A stretch of 32,388 nucleotides of DNA. Origin: Planctomycetota bacterium (GTDB lineage: Bacteria; Planctomycetota; MHYJ01; JACQXL01). The translations under genes and the position numbers were made by a program. The notes under the pieces are model-generated. The model did no database searches, was not told the DNA's origin, and saw only the letters and a program-made list of their open reading frames with translations. Of this stretch, positions 23,430 through 31,286 are shown one piece after another (the first letter of the stretch is position 1; every line of letters starts with the position of its first letter). Location: the NCBI GenBank assembly GCA_016208805.1, contig JACQXL010000097.1, forward strand, positions 2,780 to 35,167, read 5' to 3'.

Positions 23430-26381
23430 TTATTTGGTCAGGTAAATCTCGTTCGGTGTTTTAATCTTGATGACCGGTGTCTGTTCTTTCTCCATTTCGG
23501 CCGCCTTTTCGGGCACTCTTTTCTCTATATATTTGGCGATTTCTGATGCGCTGACCTTACCGTTCAAATCTGTATCGGCCTGTCCCTGGAGTCCATCAAG
23601 AAGGAAGGTAGTAAACAGGTCGTATTGCGATTCCGGGATTTCCACGACCGGCTGGCCTTTGGCGGATGCCAGAATGACCACACTCCCGTCATCCAGCCCT
23701 TCTTCAAGCCCTGCCGTCATTTCGTCTTTCAATTCCGTCAATTCGGCTGAGTGGCAACAGTCAACCATAAATACTTTATATTTAGAATTAATCCGTTTCC
23801 AGAGCACCCGGAAATCCTGGCATCCGATGGCCGTGCCGGGCAAATTATCCTTGGCTGTATCATACGGGATTAGATAGTAAGCGGTCTTCCCTGTAGGGGT
23901 CTCCGCTGATTTGTCCTGCTCTTCGCCAGACACACCCACATCGCAGTGGCCGGCATAATAACAGATAACAATATCGTGTTCCTTGGCCTTCTCGGCCAGT
24001 TGGTTGACGGCATCTTCTACGCGTTTGCCGGTTGCATCTTTGCCCAACAGCAGAGTAACATTCTCCGGCCTGGCCGGCGTATCCGGGTTACCCGTATAGA
24101 ATTTATAAATCCCCTCTGCATCGGCCTCGGCCCGGGTTAATTCTTTGATATTGATATCCTGGTATTTGCCGATGCCGATTATCAGGACATAAACCTCCTG
24201 TTTTAATCTGGTGACGATTAGCGCCCTGGTCGCCACCAGCCCTTCGTTATCCGTGGCGCTGATTTTTATCTCGTTGTCGCCTGTCTCAAGTGAAATCAGG
24301 CAGGAAAACCTGGCCGCGCCCGTCCGGGCGGTCATTTTAACCTCTATCGGTTTATTGTTAACCAGCACCTGAATATCCTTTATTTCGCCGTCATCCGCGA
24401 CCAGTCCGCTCAGGGTAATCATTTCTTCAGTAGTTTGTTCCATCGTGGTCGTCGGCTGGAGGATGGCGATATCAGGCGGTGCCTTGTGGAAAATCTTTAG
24501 AGTTGATGCGGTTGCAGACGTGCCGGCGGATGATACATCATCCTTCACTGCCGTTGTCTCAATCCAGCCGGATTCATCTTCGGAAATCTTAACTTTATAC
24601 CAAGCACCCTGCCCGACTGCGCCGTTCAGGCGGGCCGCCTGACCGACGGCCTTCAATACTGCGCCTTCCGGTGATTGCGCCAGGGTGGGCATATCGTTTC
24701 CGCACCCGGTCTTGATTGTCGCAGTTTGTCCGGTGATAACAATATCCTTGGACGCCGCGGTTACCTGAAAGTCGGCGCTTGAGTCTATCGGCCATTTTTC
24801 CTGCCAGCCCAGTTTTGCCTTGCCTGCACCGTCTGTTATATTAACGGATAGCTCTAATTCCTGGATTAAAGCATCATCTTTAACCTTGATGGTAAATCTG
24901 GCCGGTTTGGTTGAATCCGGCGCAATATCGCCTACCTCAACCGATTTGCCTGCCTGTGCCCCGTACGGGGCAGACAGGGTCTGCAATTCTATCCCGGCCG
25001 ATGGGTTAACTGAAGTCGTTATTGAGACTTTAGATGCATCTTCATTACCGATGTTCTTTACCGTTACCAGTAAATCAACCGTCTCGCCCTTCTGGATACG
25101 GCCATCGCCGTTACCGGCAGATTTGTCCCGCATAAGTACGGGACTGTCTGCGGACTTGCCTGTGCCGTCGTCAATCATCTGGCAAGAATAGGCAAAGGCC
25201 GGGCCGCCGGTTCCTTTCATCCATAATCGTGCCTCTACGGTGTCGGGTGGATTGTTGTTAAGTTCATCAAAGCCGATAGTTATCGGTATTAACCGGTTAA
25301 GACTGGTTCTGGAAATCGCAAATGATTCCTGGAAGGCGGTCTCTTCGCCGCTCTTGAGTTTCCCGATAAGCACGCGTCTGTTAAATGTCGGTTCATCGCT
25401 TTTGATATTGGCCATCAACCGATAACAATCGCCTTTGCCCCACTTGTTGGAGATGCTCAGTTTCAGTATGGCCGGTTTGTCTTCCTCAGAAGCCCTGCCC
25501 GCCCCGACGGCCGTCGGGACGTAGGCGGGGCCGCTAATCTCCGCCCGGGCCTGCGGGTAGGGCATCAGCCGCGAGATGCCCTTTGACCAATCAACCTTGC
25601 CGTGGGTGATTAAGGCAATGGTTTCTTCCAGGGTCCATTGCGTGGTATACTTTTCGCCGGTGGTTAATTTTATATCCAGGGCAACATTATCGGGGAATTT
25701 CTCCAATCCCAGAATATTACGCGATAGCGCCGCATCTACAGGGATAACACCTTCGGCCTTATCGTTGGTGGCGTCCGGCATCACGGATTTTGGGTCGTCA
25801 TTGACGGTGACGGTAAAGTTGGTTTTACCGACCTTGGGTTCCTGCGGGATTTTGTCCTCCCATATTCCGGCCGGCCGCTCGCCGATAATGGTTTGCGGTT
25901 GGGTAACTGTTCCGGTCACGCCGGCCGCTCCGCCGCCCATCATCAGCGTGAACCCCAGCAGCCGTCCCTGGAGTTTTTTATCGCTCACGGAGGCATATTC
26001 GGTCTCGCCATAGGCGGCGGGGTCCGGCGCCGGGTTGCTCAGGAAATACAGAAGCCCGATGGCGCCGGTTATCCAGCCGCTGTTAGCCAGTGGTTTATAA
26101 CTCTTCACCTGCGAAGTCTTTTCCAGTTTCTCGTATTCACGGATAATATAGGTTATGTTGGGGTCGCGGACCTTAAATTTCAACTGGGGCGTTTCCGGCG
26201 TGGGCTTGAGAGTCGTCTCAATGACAAATGGCTTCTTATCAGACGGCTTCATCGTCCATTGACGGACAAATCCGCCTTTGGTGTAGTCATTCAGCCCCTG
26301 GGGCGGCGAGACGCACGAGGCCAGGCATAACACCGATAAAATCAGGGTCAGCCCTATTGCGGTGGTTCTGGTTCCCATCAT
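23430..26381 (-). CDS. Caspase-family (C14) lipoprotein with SH3-like and Ig-like domains
   Basis: The signal ends in a lipobox LASC with C23, so the protein should be lipid-anchored. Middle regions include a CARDB-like beta domain (LLVTVKNIGNEDASKVSITT), an SH3b-like stretch (about 570-630, with GAWYKVKISEDESGWIE) and an Ig-like domain (MITLSGLVADDGEIKDIQV). The C-terminal caspase/metacaspase fold starts at YVLIIGIGKYQD. The catalytic dyad is H812 in YYAGHCD and probably C876 in VDCCHS. DTDLNGKVSASE near the end resembles a calcium-binding loop. Family members cleave after Arg/Lys or Asp; target unknown. Two in-frame palindromes (24957-24972 and 25498-25530) add PYGAQ-type and PTAVGAG-type inserts. 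The gene follows the TPR gene across the 21-bp array, suggesting co-expression. Confidence 0.9.
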   Translation of the reverse strand: MMGTRTTAIGLTLILSVLCLASCVSPPQGLNDYTKGGFVRQWTMKPSDKKPFVIETTLKPTPETPQLKFKVRDPNITYIIREYEKLEKTSQVKSYKPLANSGWITGAIGLLYFLSNPAPDPAAYGETEYASVSDKKLQGRLLGFTLMMGGGAAGVTGTVTQPQTIIGERPAGIWEDKIPQEPKVGKTNFTVTVNDDPKSVMPDATNDKAEGVIPVDAALSRNILGLEKFPDNVALDIKLTTGEKYTTQWTLEETIALITHGKVDWSKGISRLMPYPQARAEISGPAYVPTAVGAGRASEEDKPAILKLSISNKWGKGDCYRLMANIKSDEPTFNRRVLIGKLKSGEETAFQESFAISRTSLNRLIPITIGFDELNNNPPDTVEARLWMKGTGGPAFAYSCQMIDDGTGKSADSPVLMRDKSAGNGDGRIQKGETVDLLVTVKNIGNEDASKVSITTSVNPSAGIELQTLSAPYGAQAGKSVEVGDIAPDSTKPARFTIKVKDDALIQELELSVNITDGAGKAKLGWQEKWPIDSSADFQVTAASKDIVITGQTATIKTGCGNDMPTLAQSPEGAVLKAVGQAARLNGAVGQGAWYKVKISEDESGWIETTAVKDDVSSAGTSATASTLKIFHKAPPDIAILQPTTTMEQTTEEMITLSGLVADDGEIKDIQVLVNNKPIEVKMTARTGAARFSCLISLETGDNEIKISATDNEGLVATRALIVTRLKQEVYVLIIGIGKYQDINIKELTRAEADAEGIYKFYTGNPDTPARPENVTLLLGKDATGKRVEDAVNQLAEKAKEHDIVICYYAGHCDVGVSGEEQDKSAETPTGKTAYYLIPYDTAKDNLPGTAIGCQDFRVLWKRINSKYKVFMVDCCHSAELTELKDEMTAGLEEGLDDGSVVILASAKGQPVVEIPESQYDLFTTFLLDGLQGQADTDLNGKVSASEIAKYIEKRVPEKAAEMEKEQTPVIKIKTPNEIYLTK
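24957..24972. repeat. In-frame palindrome in the caspase gene (CARDB-like region)
   Basis: TGCCCCGTACGGGGCA is a perfect 16-bp palindrome, with further partial pairing of the flanking CTGT and CAGACAG. It codes for the PYGAQAG segment between LSA and KSVEVGD. Confidence 0.7.
25498..25530. repeat. In-frame nested palindrome in the caspase gene
   Basis: CCCCGACGGCCGTCGGG lies within outer arms GCCCGCC and GGCGGGGC. It codes for PAYVPTAVGAG near the middle of the N-terminal half. Confidence 0.7.
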
Positions 26382-26415
26382 AATATCATCTCATTCCGCC
26401 TCGGTGGGATAACTT

Positions 26416-26625
26416 GTGTACGCTCGTCCATAACCCGTGGTCTCAAGACCATAACTCGTGGTCTCAAGACCATAACTCGTGGTCTCAAGACCATAACTCG
26501 TGGTCTCAAGACCATAATCCGTGGTCTCAAGACCACAACCCGTGGTATCAAGACCGTAACCCGTAGTCGCAAGACCATAACCCGTAGTCTCAAGACCAGA
26601 ACTCGTGGGCAAGTCCCTATATCAT
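26416..26625 (-). repeat. Tandem array 3: 21-bp units between the TPR and caspase genes
   Basis: Eight clear units start every 21 nt from 26437 (26458, 26479 and so on to 26584), with degenerate units at both ends. The unit is GTGGTCTCAAGACCATAACT plus C and contains the inverted repeat GGTCT/AGACC. As 21 bp is seven codons, the minus strand reads as a heptapeptide repeat (GLETTSY) in one frame and MVLRPRV in another. The ORF at 26391-26612 fits exactly between the TPR stop and the caspase start, but it has only a TTG start. I annotate the DNA repeat and leave coding open. Confidence 0.9.
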
Positions 26626-28934
26626 TTAATCCGCGCCTTCCATTCCTGGACCAATTCCGCCATCATCTGGTCGTCCGGCGCCAACTTAAGACACATCTCG
26701 CCGTCGGACACGGCGGCCTGGTAATCGCCCTTTTTCTTATAGGCGATGCCGCGGTTGTAGTATAAACGTCCGTCTTTCGGATTTAATTTAACGGCCTCGT
26801 TGAAATCGGCAATGGCATCATCCAACTTATTGGCGGACTGCAAATAAATATTACCCCGGCTGAAATATGCCTCAACCATCTTCGGGTTAATTTTGATTGC
26901 CTCGGTGTAATCGGCCAGGGCCGGTTCCAGGGCGAACTGGTCGTAATATATGTCGCCCCGGCTCAAATATGCCCTGCTATTCTGGGCATCAAGATTGATG
27001 GCTTCGGTGTAATCGGCGATGGCTTTATCGGGTTTGCCGGTTTCCTTATAAAGCATACCGCGGTTAAAATAGCCGTCAGCCAGTTTGGGGTTCAGTTTGA
27101 GCGCCTCGCTGTAATCCGCAATGGCGCGTTCCGGGTCGCCTTTATCTTTATAGGCCAGCCCGCGGGCATTATAGTAGGCCCCGCCCCGATGGGCATCGGG
27201 GGGGGTTAACCTGATGGCCTCGCCGTAATCCGCAATGGCCCAGCCGTAATCCTTTTTGGTGTGGTAAGTCAGCCCCCGGTTATAATAAGTTTCCGCATCC
27301 TGCGGGTTCAGCCGGATGGCCTCGTGATAGTCCCTGAGCGCCTGCTCCAGATCGCCCTTGTAATAATATATCTTGCCGCGGTTGGAATATACACCGTAAT
27401 GTTTGGGATTAAGTTTAAGCGCCTCGGTAAAGTCAGCCAGCGCTGAGTCCAAATCATTCCTGTCGCCATAAGCCCGGCCCCGGGCGTTATACGTATCGGC
27501 TATGCCCTCAAGCCGCGGGGCAAGCCGGATGGCCTCGGAATAATCCGCAATGGCCTTATCCACATCCTTCTGGGCATAATAGACCAGCCCCCGCGAGCCG
27601 TAGGCCGTCGCATCCTTGGGGTTTAACCGAATGGCCTCGTTGAAGTCTCGCAGCGCCTTATCAAAATCTTCTTTCTTGTAGTATGTAATGCCGCGGTTGG
27701 TATAGGCCTCGCTGAATTCAGGGTTCAACCGGAGCGCTTCGGTGTAATCCTCTATGGCCCGTTTCAGGTCGCCTTTGTTGTAATTGACAATCCCGCGGGC
27801 ATTATAGGGCTCGGCCAGTTTGGGATTCAGTTTGATGGCCTCGGAAAAATCTGCCAGTGCGCGCTCCAAATCGCCTTTTTTATGGTAGGCCAGCCCGCGG
27901 GCCGTGTAGGCCAGTTCCCGACACTTCGTGTCGGGATTCAAGTTAAGCGCCCGGCTAAAATCGGTAATGGCCTTGTCAAAATCGTTCTTCCCGGAATATG
28001 CAATGCCGCGGTTGCGGTATGCCTCGGTGAACGCCGGGTTCAACTTGAGCACCTCGGAATAATCCGCAATGGCCTGCTCAAGTTCGCCCCGGGCCGCATA
28101 AAGCATTGCCCGGTTATTGTATGCCTCCAGATATTTAGGATTAAGTTTGACGGCCTCGGTGTAATCCGGGAGCGCCTTGTCAACCGCGCCCTTTTTGTCG
28201 TAAGCCAGCCCGCGTTTATAGTAGGCCCGGGTGAGTTTATCTTTGCTTAACGACGGGATGGCCGCAGTATATGACTCTATCGCCTTATCCCAGTCACCTT
28301 TCTTGCTGTGCGCATCGCCGGTGTTGAACAATACATCCGCCTCGGACAGCGAACTGGACTTGATTACTTTCGGTTTGGGCCGCCACTTGGGGATTTTACC
28401 GCCTGATTTCTCCAGCAACAACTTGGCCTCTTTGTTAGCCGAATCCACATCCAGAATATAGCCGACTACATAACAGGCAAACTTGGGGTATTTCTTGCGG
28501 GCGCAGTCATTGGCCAGTGCCATCAAATCTGTAACGTGCTTGCCCTTTATCTTGGCCAGTTGCTTGGTATTAAGGTCCACCCGTTCCAGGGCCCGGCCGA
28601 CCTGTGTAAGCATCTCCTTTTCATCATTGGATAGTTTCAACCGCTTGCGCAGGATGGCCTGACAGCGCCGGTAGTAAATGACGGCCTGGTCGTTATCCTT
28701 TAACTTTTCCCAACACTCGCCTAACTTGAACAAGACATCGGCAAAATCCGGATAATAAGTTAGCGCCTTCTTAAACTTCTCAACCGCCTCCTGATAATTA
28801 TTCTGCTTGAGTTGTTTCAGCCCGCTCTGGTAATAAACGTCTGCTAATTCCCGGTCTTCAACGGCTCCCGAAAGCATTCGGGACTGGCTCGTTAATAACA
28901 GCAGAATTGCGACCAATAGAATCTTATTACCCAT
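26622..28934 (-). CDS. Exported TPR-repeat protein
   Basis: The product is almost entirely 34-residue tetratricopeptide repeats, about 18, of the type EAIRLNPKDATAYGSRGLVY. Near the start is a signal peptide, GNKILLVAILLLLTSQSRML. The track starts at a TTG (28958); I place the start at ATG 28934, which removes eight residues and puts the hydrophobic core in the normal position, with GGGAG upstream. TPR arrays bind partner proteins; no catalytic domain is present. The gene precedes the caspase lipoprotein on the same strand with only array 3 between, so it may scaffold the protease or its substrate in the envelope. Three in-frame palindromes (27184-27201, 27916-27936, 28866-28883) lengthen single repeats or the leader region. 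Confidence 0.9.
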   Translation of the reverse strand: MGNKILLVAILLLLTSQSRMLSGAVEDRELADVYYQSGLKQLKQNNYQEAVEKFKKALTYYPDFADVLFKLGECWEKLKDNDQAVIYYRRCQAILRKRLKLSNDEKEMLTQVGRALERVDLNTKQLAKIKGKHVTDLMALANDCARKKYPKFACYVVGYILDVDSANKEAKLLLEKSGGKIPKWRPKPKVIKSSSLSEADVLFNTGDAHSKKGDWDKAIESYTAAIPSLSKDKLTRAYYKRGLAYDKKGAVDKALPDYTEAVKLNPKYLEAYNNRAMLYAARGELEQAIADYSEVLKLNPAFTEAYRNRGIAYSGKNDFDKAITDFSRALNLNPDTKCRELAYTARGLAYHKKGDLERALADFSEAIKLNPKLAEPYNARGIVNYNKGDLKRAIEDYTEALRLNPEFSEAYTNRGITYYKKEDFDKALRDFNEAIRLNPKDATAYGSRGLVYYAQKDVDKAIADYSEAIRLAPRLEGIADTYNARGRAYGDRNDLDSALADFTEALKLNPKHYGVYSNRGKIYYYKGDLEQALRDYHEAIRLNPQDAETYYNRGLTYHTKKDYGWAIADYGEAIRLTPPDAHRGGAYYNARGLAYKDKGDPERAIADYSEALKLNPKLADGYFNRGMLYKETGKPDKAIADYTEAINLDAQNSRAYLSRGDIYYDQFALEPALADYTEAIKINPKMVEAYFSRGNIYLQSANKLDDAIADFNEAVKLNPKDGRLYYNRGIAYKKKGDYQAAVSDGEMCLKLAPDDQMMAELVQEWKARIK
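27184..27201. repeat. In-frame palindrome in the TPR gene
   Basis: CCCCGATG and CATCGGGG flank two bases. One TPR reads AIRLTPPDAHRGGAYYNARG, about four residues longer than its sister repeats at this loop, which marks the insertion. Confidence 0.75.
27916..27936. repeat. In-frame palindrome in the TPR gene, same type as 17411-17433
   Basis: TCCCGACAC and GTGTCGGGA flank TTC. It produces NPDTKCRELAYTARG, about three residues longer than other repeats in the array. The same hairpin is intergenic at 17411 and 23227. Confidence 0.75.
28866..28883. repeat. In-frame palindrome next to the TPR protein signal peptide
   Basis: TCCCGAA and TTCGGGA flank AGCA. It codes for SRMLSGA directly after the hydrophobic core of the signal peptide, the likely cleavage region. 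Confidence 0.65.
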
Positions 28935-28971
28935 TGTAACCGCCACTCCCTTAACCAATCAGTTGTGAATA

Positions 28972-29002
28972 TTTATACAAACATATAATCATAACAAGTC
29001 AA
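28972..29002 (-). promoter_or_regulatory. Candidate promoter for the TPR/caspase genes
   Basis: On the minus strand TTGACT (29002-28997) is followed after 17 nt by TGTATA (28979-28974), or after 19 nt by TATAAA, in the AT-rich 88-nt gap between the PIG-L and TPR genes. A start about 30 nt upstream of the TPR ATG would result. Consensus match only. Confidence 0.4.
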
Positions 29003-29022
29003 GATTAATTATCAAGTATTAA

Positions 29023-29847
29023 TTACCAGACGAATCGGTAGCACATATACGCCTCGGCGACTTCAACCGAGATTTCCTTGCCCCGTAGACGCACCAGCGT
29101 TTCCAGCGTCTCCATACTGCAATGGTGCAGCCGGTCCTTCAGTTGCGATTTATGGAATGACAGGGCTTTCAGTTTGACATTAACATAATCCGAGATATCC
29201 ACATAGAAATTCGGATGAAACTTGTCATTATGGACATTCCAGAATAAAGTCGGGTTGTCGTAGGTCAGGACAATCGGCGGGAAATGTTTGATATGATGCA
29301 GATGCGGCCGGCAGGCCGTGAAGCCGGCGTTGAACACCGCGCAGTGGTCCTGGTTATAGGATATGGCCGGCAGCGCCACAATCGTCGGTTTGACCCGGTC
29401 AATCGCCACCTTGCTCTCGCGTTCAATTACGGCAATCAGGTCCCGTTGCGGTATCGCATCAAGCCGGAGATGTTTGGCCGGCTCGGTAAAAACAACATCA
29501 TAGCCGTCCACCTTGAGGAACTCTGCCGTTCTGGTGAACTCATCCTGTCGGGTCTTGCCCTTGACAATGGCATTCCTGCCGTCGTAATGTTTCAGGTCGC
29601 CCACCGACATAATCATTATGTATGCCTTGCCGCCCAGCGCCTTAATCTTGGCAATCGTGCCGGCGCAACCGAACGCCTCGTCATCCGCATGCGGCGAGAT
29701 TACCAGCATCGTCTGCTTGCTCAGGAACTCGTCACCGGCTGTCAAGACCGCAGTTAGTCCCGTCACACCATGTCCCACGCGATGCCGCATGGCTGTCGGG
29801 TATGACGTGGCGCTTATGCGGGGAATGTAAGGGTTCAATTTCTTCAT
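29023..29847 (-). CDS. PIG-L/LmbE-family deacetylase
   Basis: The metal-binding motif PHADDEAFGCAGT sits near the start of the domain, and YNQDHCAVFNAGF supplies the second histidine region. Family members are zinc-dependent enzymes that remove acetyl groups from GlcNAc-containing lipids or thiol glycosides. The track ORF begins at 29922; I place the start at ATG 29847 (MKKLNPYIPRI) because GGGAGG lies 6 nt upstream. A quasi-palindromic insert (about 29758-29800) encodes the TAMRHRVGHGVTG segment before the domain. The gene lies 88 nt downstream of the GH99-like gene on the same strand, so both may act on the same glycan. Substrate unknown. Confidence 0.87.
   Translation of the reverse strand: MKKLNPYIPRISATSYPTAMRHRVGHGVTGLTAVLTAGDEFLSKQTMLVISPHADDEAFGCAGTIAKIKALGGKAYIMIMSVGDLKHYDGRNAIVKGKTRQDEFTRTAEFLKVDGYDVVFTEPAKHLRLDAIPQRDLIAVIERESKVAIDRVKPTIVALPAISYNQDHCAVFNAGFTACRPHLHHIKHFPPIVLTYDNPTLFWNVHNDKFHPNFYVDISDYVNVKLKALSFHKSQLKDRLHHCSMETLETLVRLRGKEISVEVAEAYMCYRFVW
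29758..29800. repeat. In-frame quasi-palindrome in the PIG-L gene
   Basis: TCCCGTCACACCATG and CATGGCTGTCGGG are imperfect inverted arms. The 19 nt at its left edge (29744-29762, AAGACCGCAGTTAGTCCCG) match 31671-31689 in the ROK gene with one difference, so a shared element longer than the palindrome is present in both genes. Confidence 0.65.
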
Positions 29848-29935
29848 ATTATCCTCCCTGCCTTTACCACGAAGGCACGAAATAACGGAAACACGAATAG
29901 CACGAATAAACGAATTGCACAAATAATATTCGTGT

Positions 29936-31147
29936 TCATCTGTTACTTTCGGCTTCCTCCTTGGTAATCTTCAGATACAAATCATTATACGGATAATAAT
30001 TATACCCGCCGGTTAAATCGGCCGGGTGCTTGGCCGGCGTGGTAAAACTGCTGGCCACCGGCTCAATCTGGGTATCCTCATACCACTCGTTCCAGGAGGT
30101 GATAATGGCCATATTGAGCGCCGGGTCAAGGAGTTTCTTGGCGGTTCTGAAATATAAGCGGTAGGTCGTGCCCTGGTTTTCCATATCCAGCGCCGCATCG
30201 CGCGGCAATATCGGGTGCTTGACATCCGGCCTGAAACCACGGTCGTTGAACCCGGGCATTATATTCGGGATAAACCCTACATTCATACCGCTGGCCGCGG
30301 TTTTGTACTCGTTGAATTTAGATTCAAGGTCAATGAAGAAATTGGTCAATATCGGCAGCCCGTCGTATTTATACGTGCCCTGCATATCGTGCGTGGTGAT
30401 GGCGTCAAACAGTCCGATGCGTTTGGGCTCCGGCGCGGTCCAGTAAACCTCGTCGCCCACCAGGAACAGGTTCAGCCCGGTGCGCTGGTTGATGATGGCC
30501 CGCACGCGGGTGAGCGCCGTATAATCGCCGCTGAACAGCCGCGAGAGCGCCATAATCACCACTGGCTTATCGTTGACCTTCAGATAATTAGGGTGCTTAA
30601 AATACTTATCCGCTAAATAACTGAAATCGTTCAAGAGCGTTTCGGCGCTTTCCCGGTTCAGCAATACCCGTTCGTCCTTGAGCGGCAGGATATAGATAGA
30701 TTGGTAAACGATACAGAATTTTAACGGTTGTCCCGACATTACGGCGGGATGTTCCCGATTGGGTCGGGACTCCGCTGTCGCTGCGCGCTGCGGCTCCACC
30801 AGCGCTGGGAGCAAGGAATCTCGCACCGTCACGTCCGTCCAGGAAGATGCCCCGAACCAGTTGACCGCAAAGAAATCTATGCCGCAATCCTTGGCCCATT
30901 CAATATGTTTCTTGACCAGCGCATTCTGGCGGCAACTGTATTCGCCCACCGGCGGCGTCTGGGGGATGGCCAGTTTCTTGCGCAGGTAGTTCTTCCAGCC
31001 CAGGATGGTCGCATCATCGCCGAACCAGGGATGATAATACGCGCCCAGGATTAATTCCGGCTTAGATTCCTCCGGTTTGCCCCGGCAGGAAAATAAAATC
31101 ACCGCAGAGACACAGAGGGCACAGAGAAGCGAATATGATTTACTCAT
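29936..31147 (-). CDS. Glycoside hydrolase family 99-like (WbsX-type) lipoprotein
   Basis: LILGAYYHPWFGDDATILGW followed by KKHIEWAKDCGIDFFAVNWF is the beginning of the (beta/alpha)8 domain of GH99/GH71-like proteins. ITSWNEWYEDTQIEP near the C-terminus is the strongly conserved end motif of the same group. Known relatives are endo-mannosidases or polysaccharide-cluster proteins of unsettled activity. I start at ATG 31147 rather than TTG 31189, giving MSKSYSLLCALCVSAVILFS plus Cys21, a plausible lipoprotein signal. That signal is encoded by a commonly dispersed repeat (31100-31128). A palindrome-rich insert (30730-30770) encodes the TAESRPNREHPAVMSG segment, which looks foreign to the fold. 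Confidence 0.82.
   Translation of the reverse strand: MSKSYSLLCALCVSAVILFSCRGKPEESKPELILGAYYHPWFGDDATILGWKNYLRKKLAIPQTPPVGEYSCRQNALVKKHIEWAKDCGIDFFAVNWFGASSWTDVTVRDSLLPALVEPQRAATAESRPNREHPAVMSGQPLKFCIVYQSIYILPLKDERVLLNRESAETLLNDFSYLADKYFKHPNYLKVNDKPVVIMALSRLFSGDYTALTRVRAIINQRTGLNLFLVGDEVYWTAPEPKRIGLFDAITTHDMQGTYKYDGLPILTNFFIDLESKFNEYKTAASGMNVGFIPNIMPGFNDRGFRPDVKHPILPRDAALDMENQGTTYRLYFRTAKKLLDPALNMAIITSWNEWYEDTQIEPVASSFTTPAKHPADLTGGYNYYPYNDLYLKITKEEAESNR
30730..30770. repeat. In-frame nested palindromes in the GH99-like gene
   Basis: Outer arms TGTCCCGAC and GTCGGGAC enclose further TCCCG/CGGGA pairs. With the adjacent CGCTGTCGCTGCGCGCTGCGG stretch it codes for a polar, arginine-rich insert between LLPALVEP and QPLKFCIVYQ. 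Confidence 0.75.
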
Positions 31148-31216
31148 ACTTGATTTTATTATATCTAAAACTTCCTTTCTGTCTATCAAAATGTTATTAT
31201 TTCACCGCAGAGGCGT

Positions 31217-31255
31217 GGTACATCCTAAAGGAGAATCGGCTGTACCACCTTTAGG
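31217..31255. repeat. Interleaved inverted-repeat element, copy 2
   Basis: GGTACA (31217-31222) pairs with TGTACC (31241-31246); CCTAAAGG (31224-31231) pairs with CCTTTAGG (31248-31255). The 9-nt middle (AGAATCGGC) resembles copy 1 (AAAATAGGC). It interrupts the CACCGCAGAGGC / CAGAGAACGCAGAGG repeat phrase upstream of the ROK gene. Confidence 0.75.
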
Positions 31256-31286
31256 GCAGAGAACGCAGAGGAATCTGTGATAATCA

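Noticed and set aside
25893-26330. 145-aa plus-strand ORF (also 25576-26013, 24820-25191)
   Set aside because: These are antisense to the caspase lipoprotein gene and lack domain features.
26378-26593. 71-aa minus-strand ORF of MVLRPRV repeats
   Set aside because: It is one of several frames left open by the 21-bp array and overlaps the caspase start; the alternative GLETTSY frame fits the gap better and is kept only as a finding.
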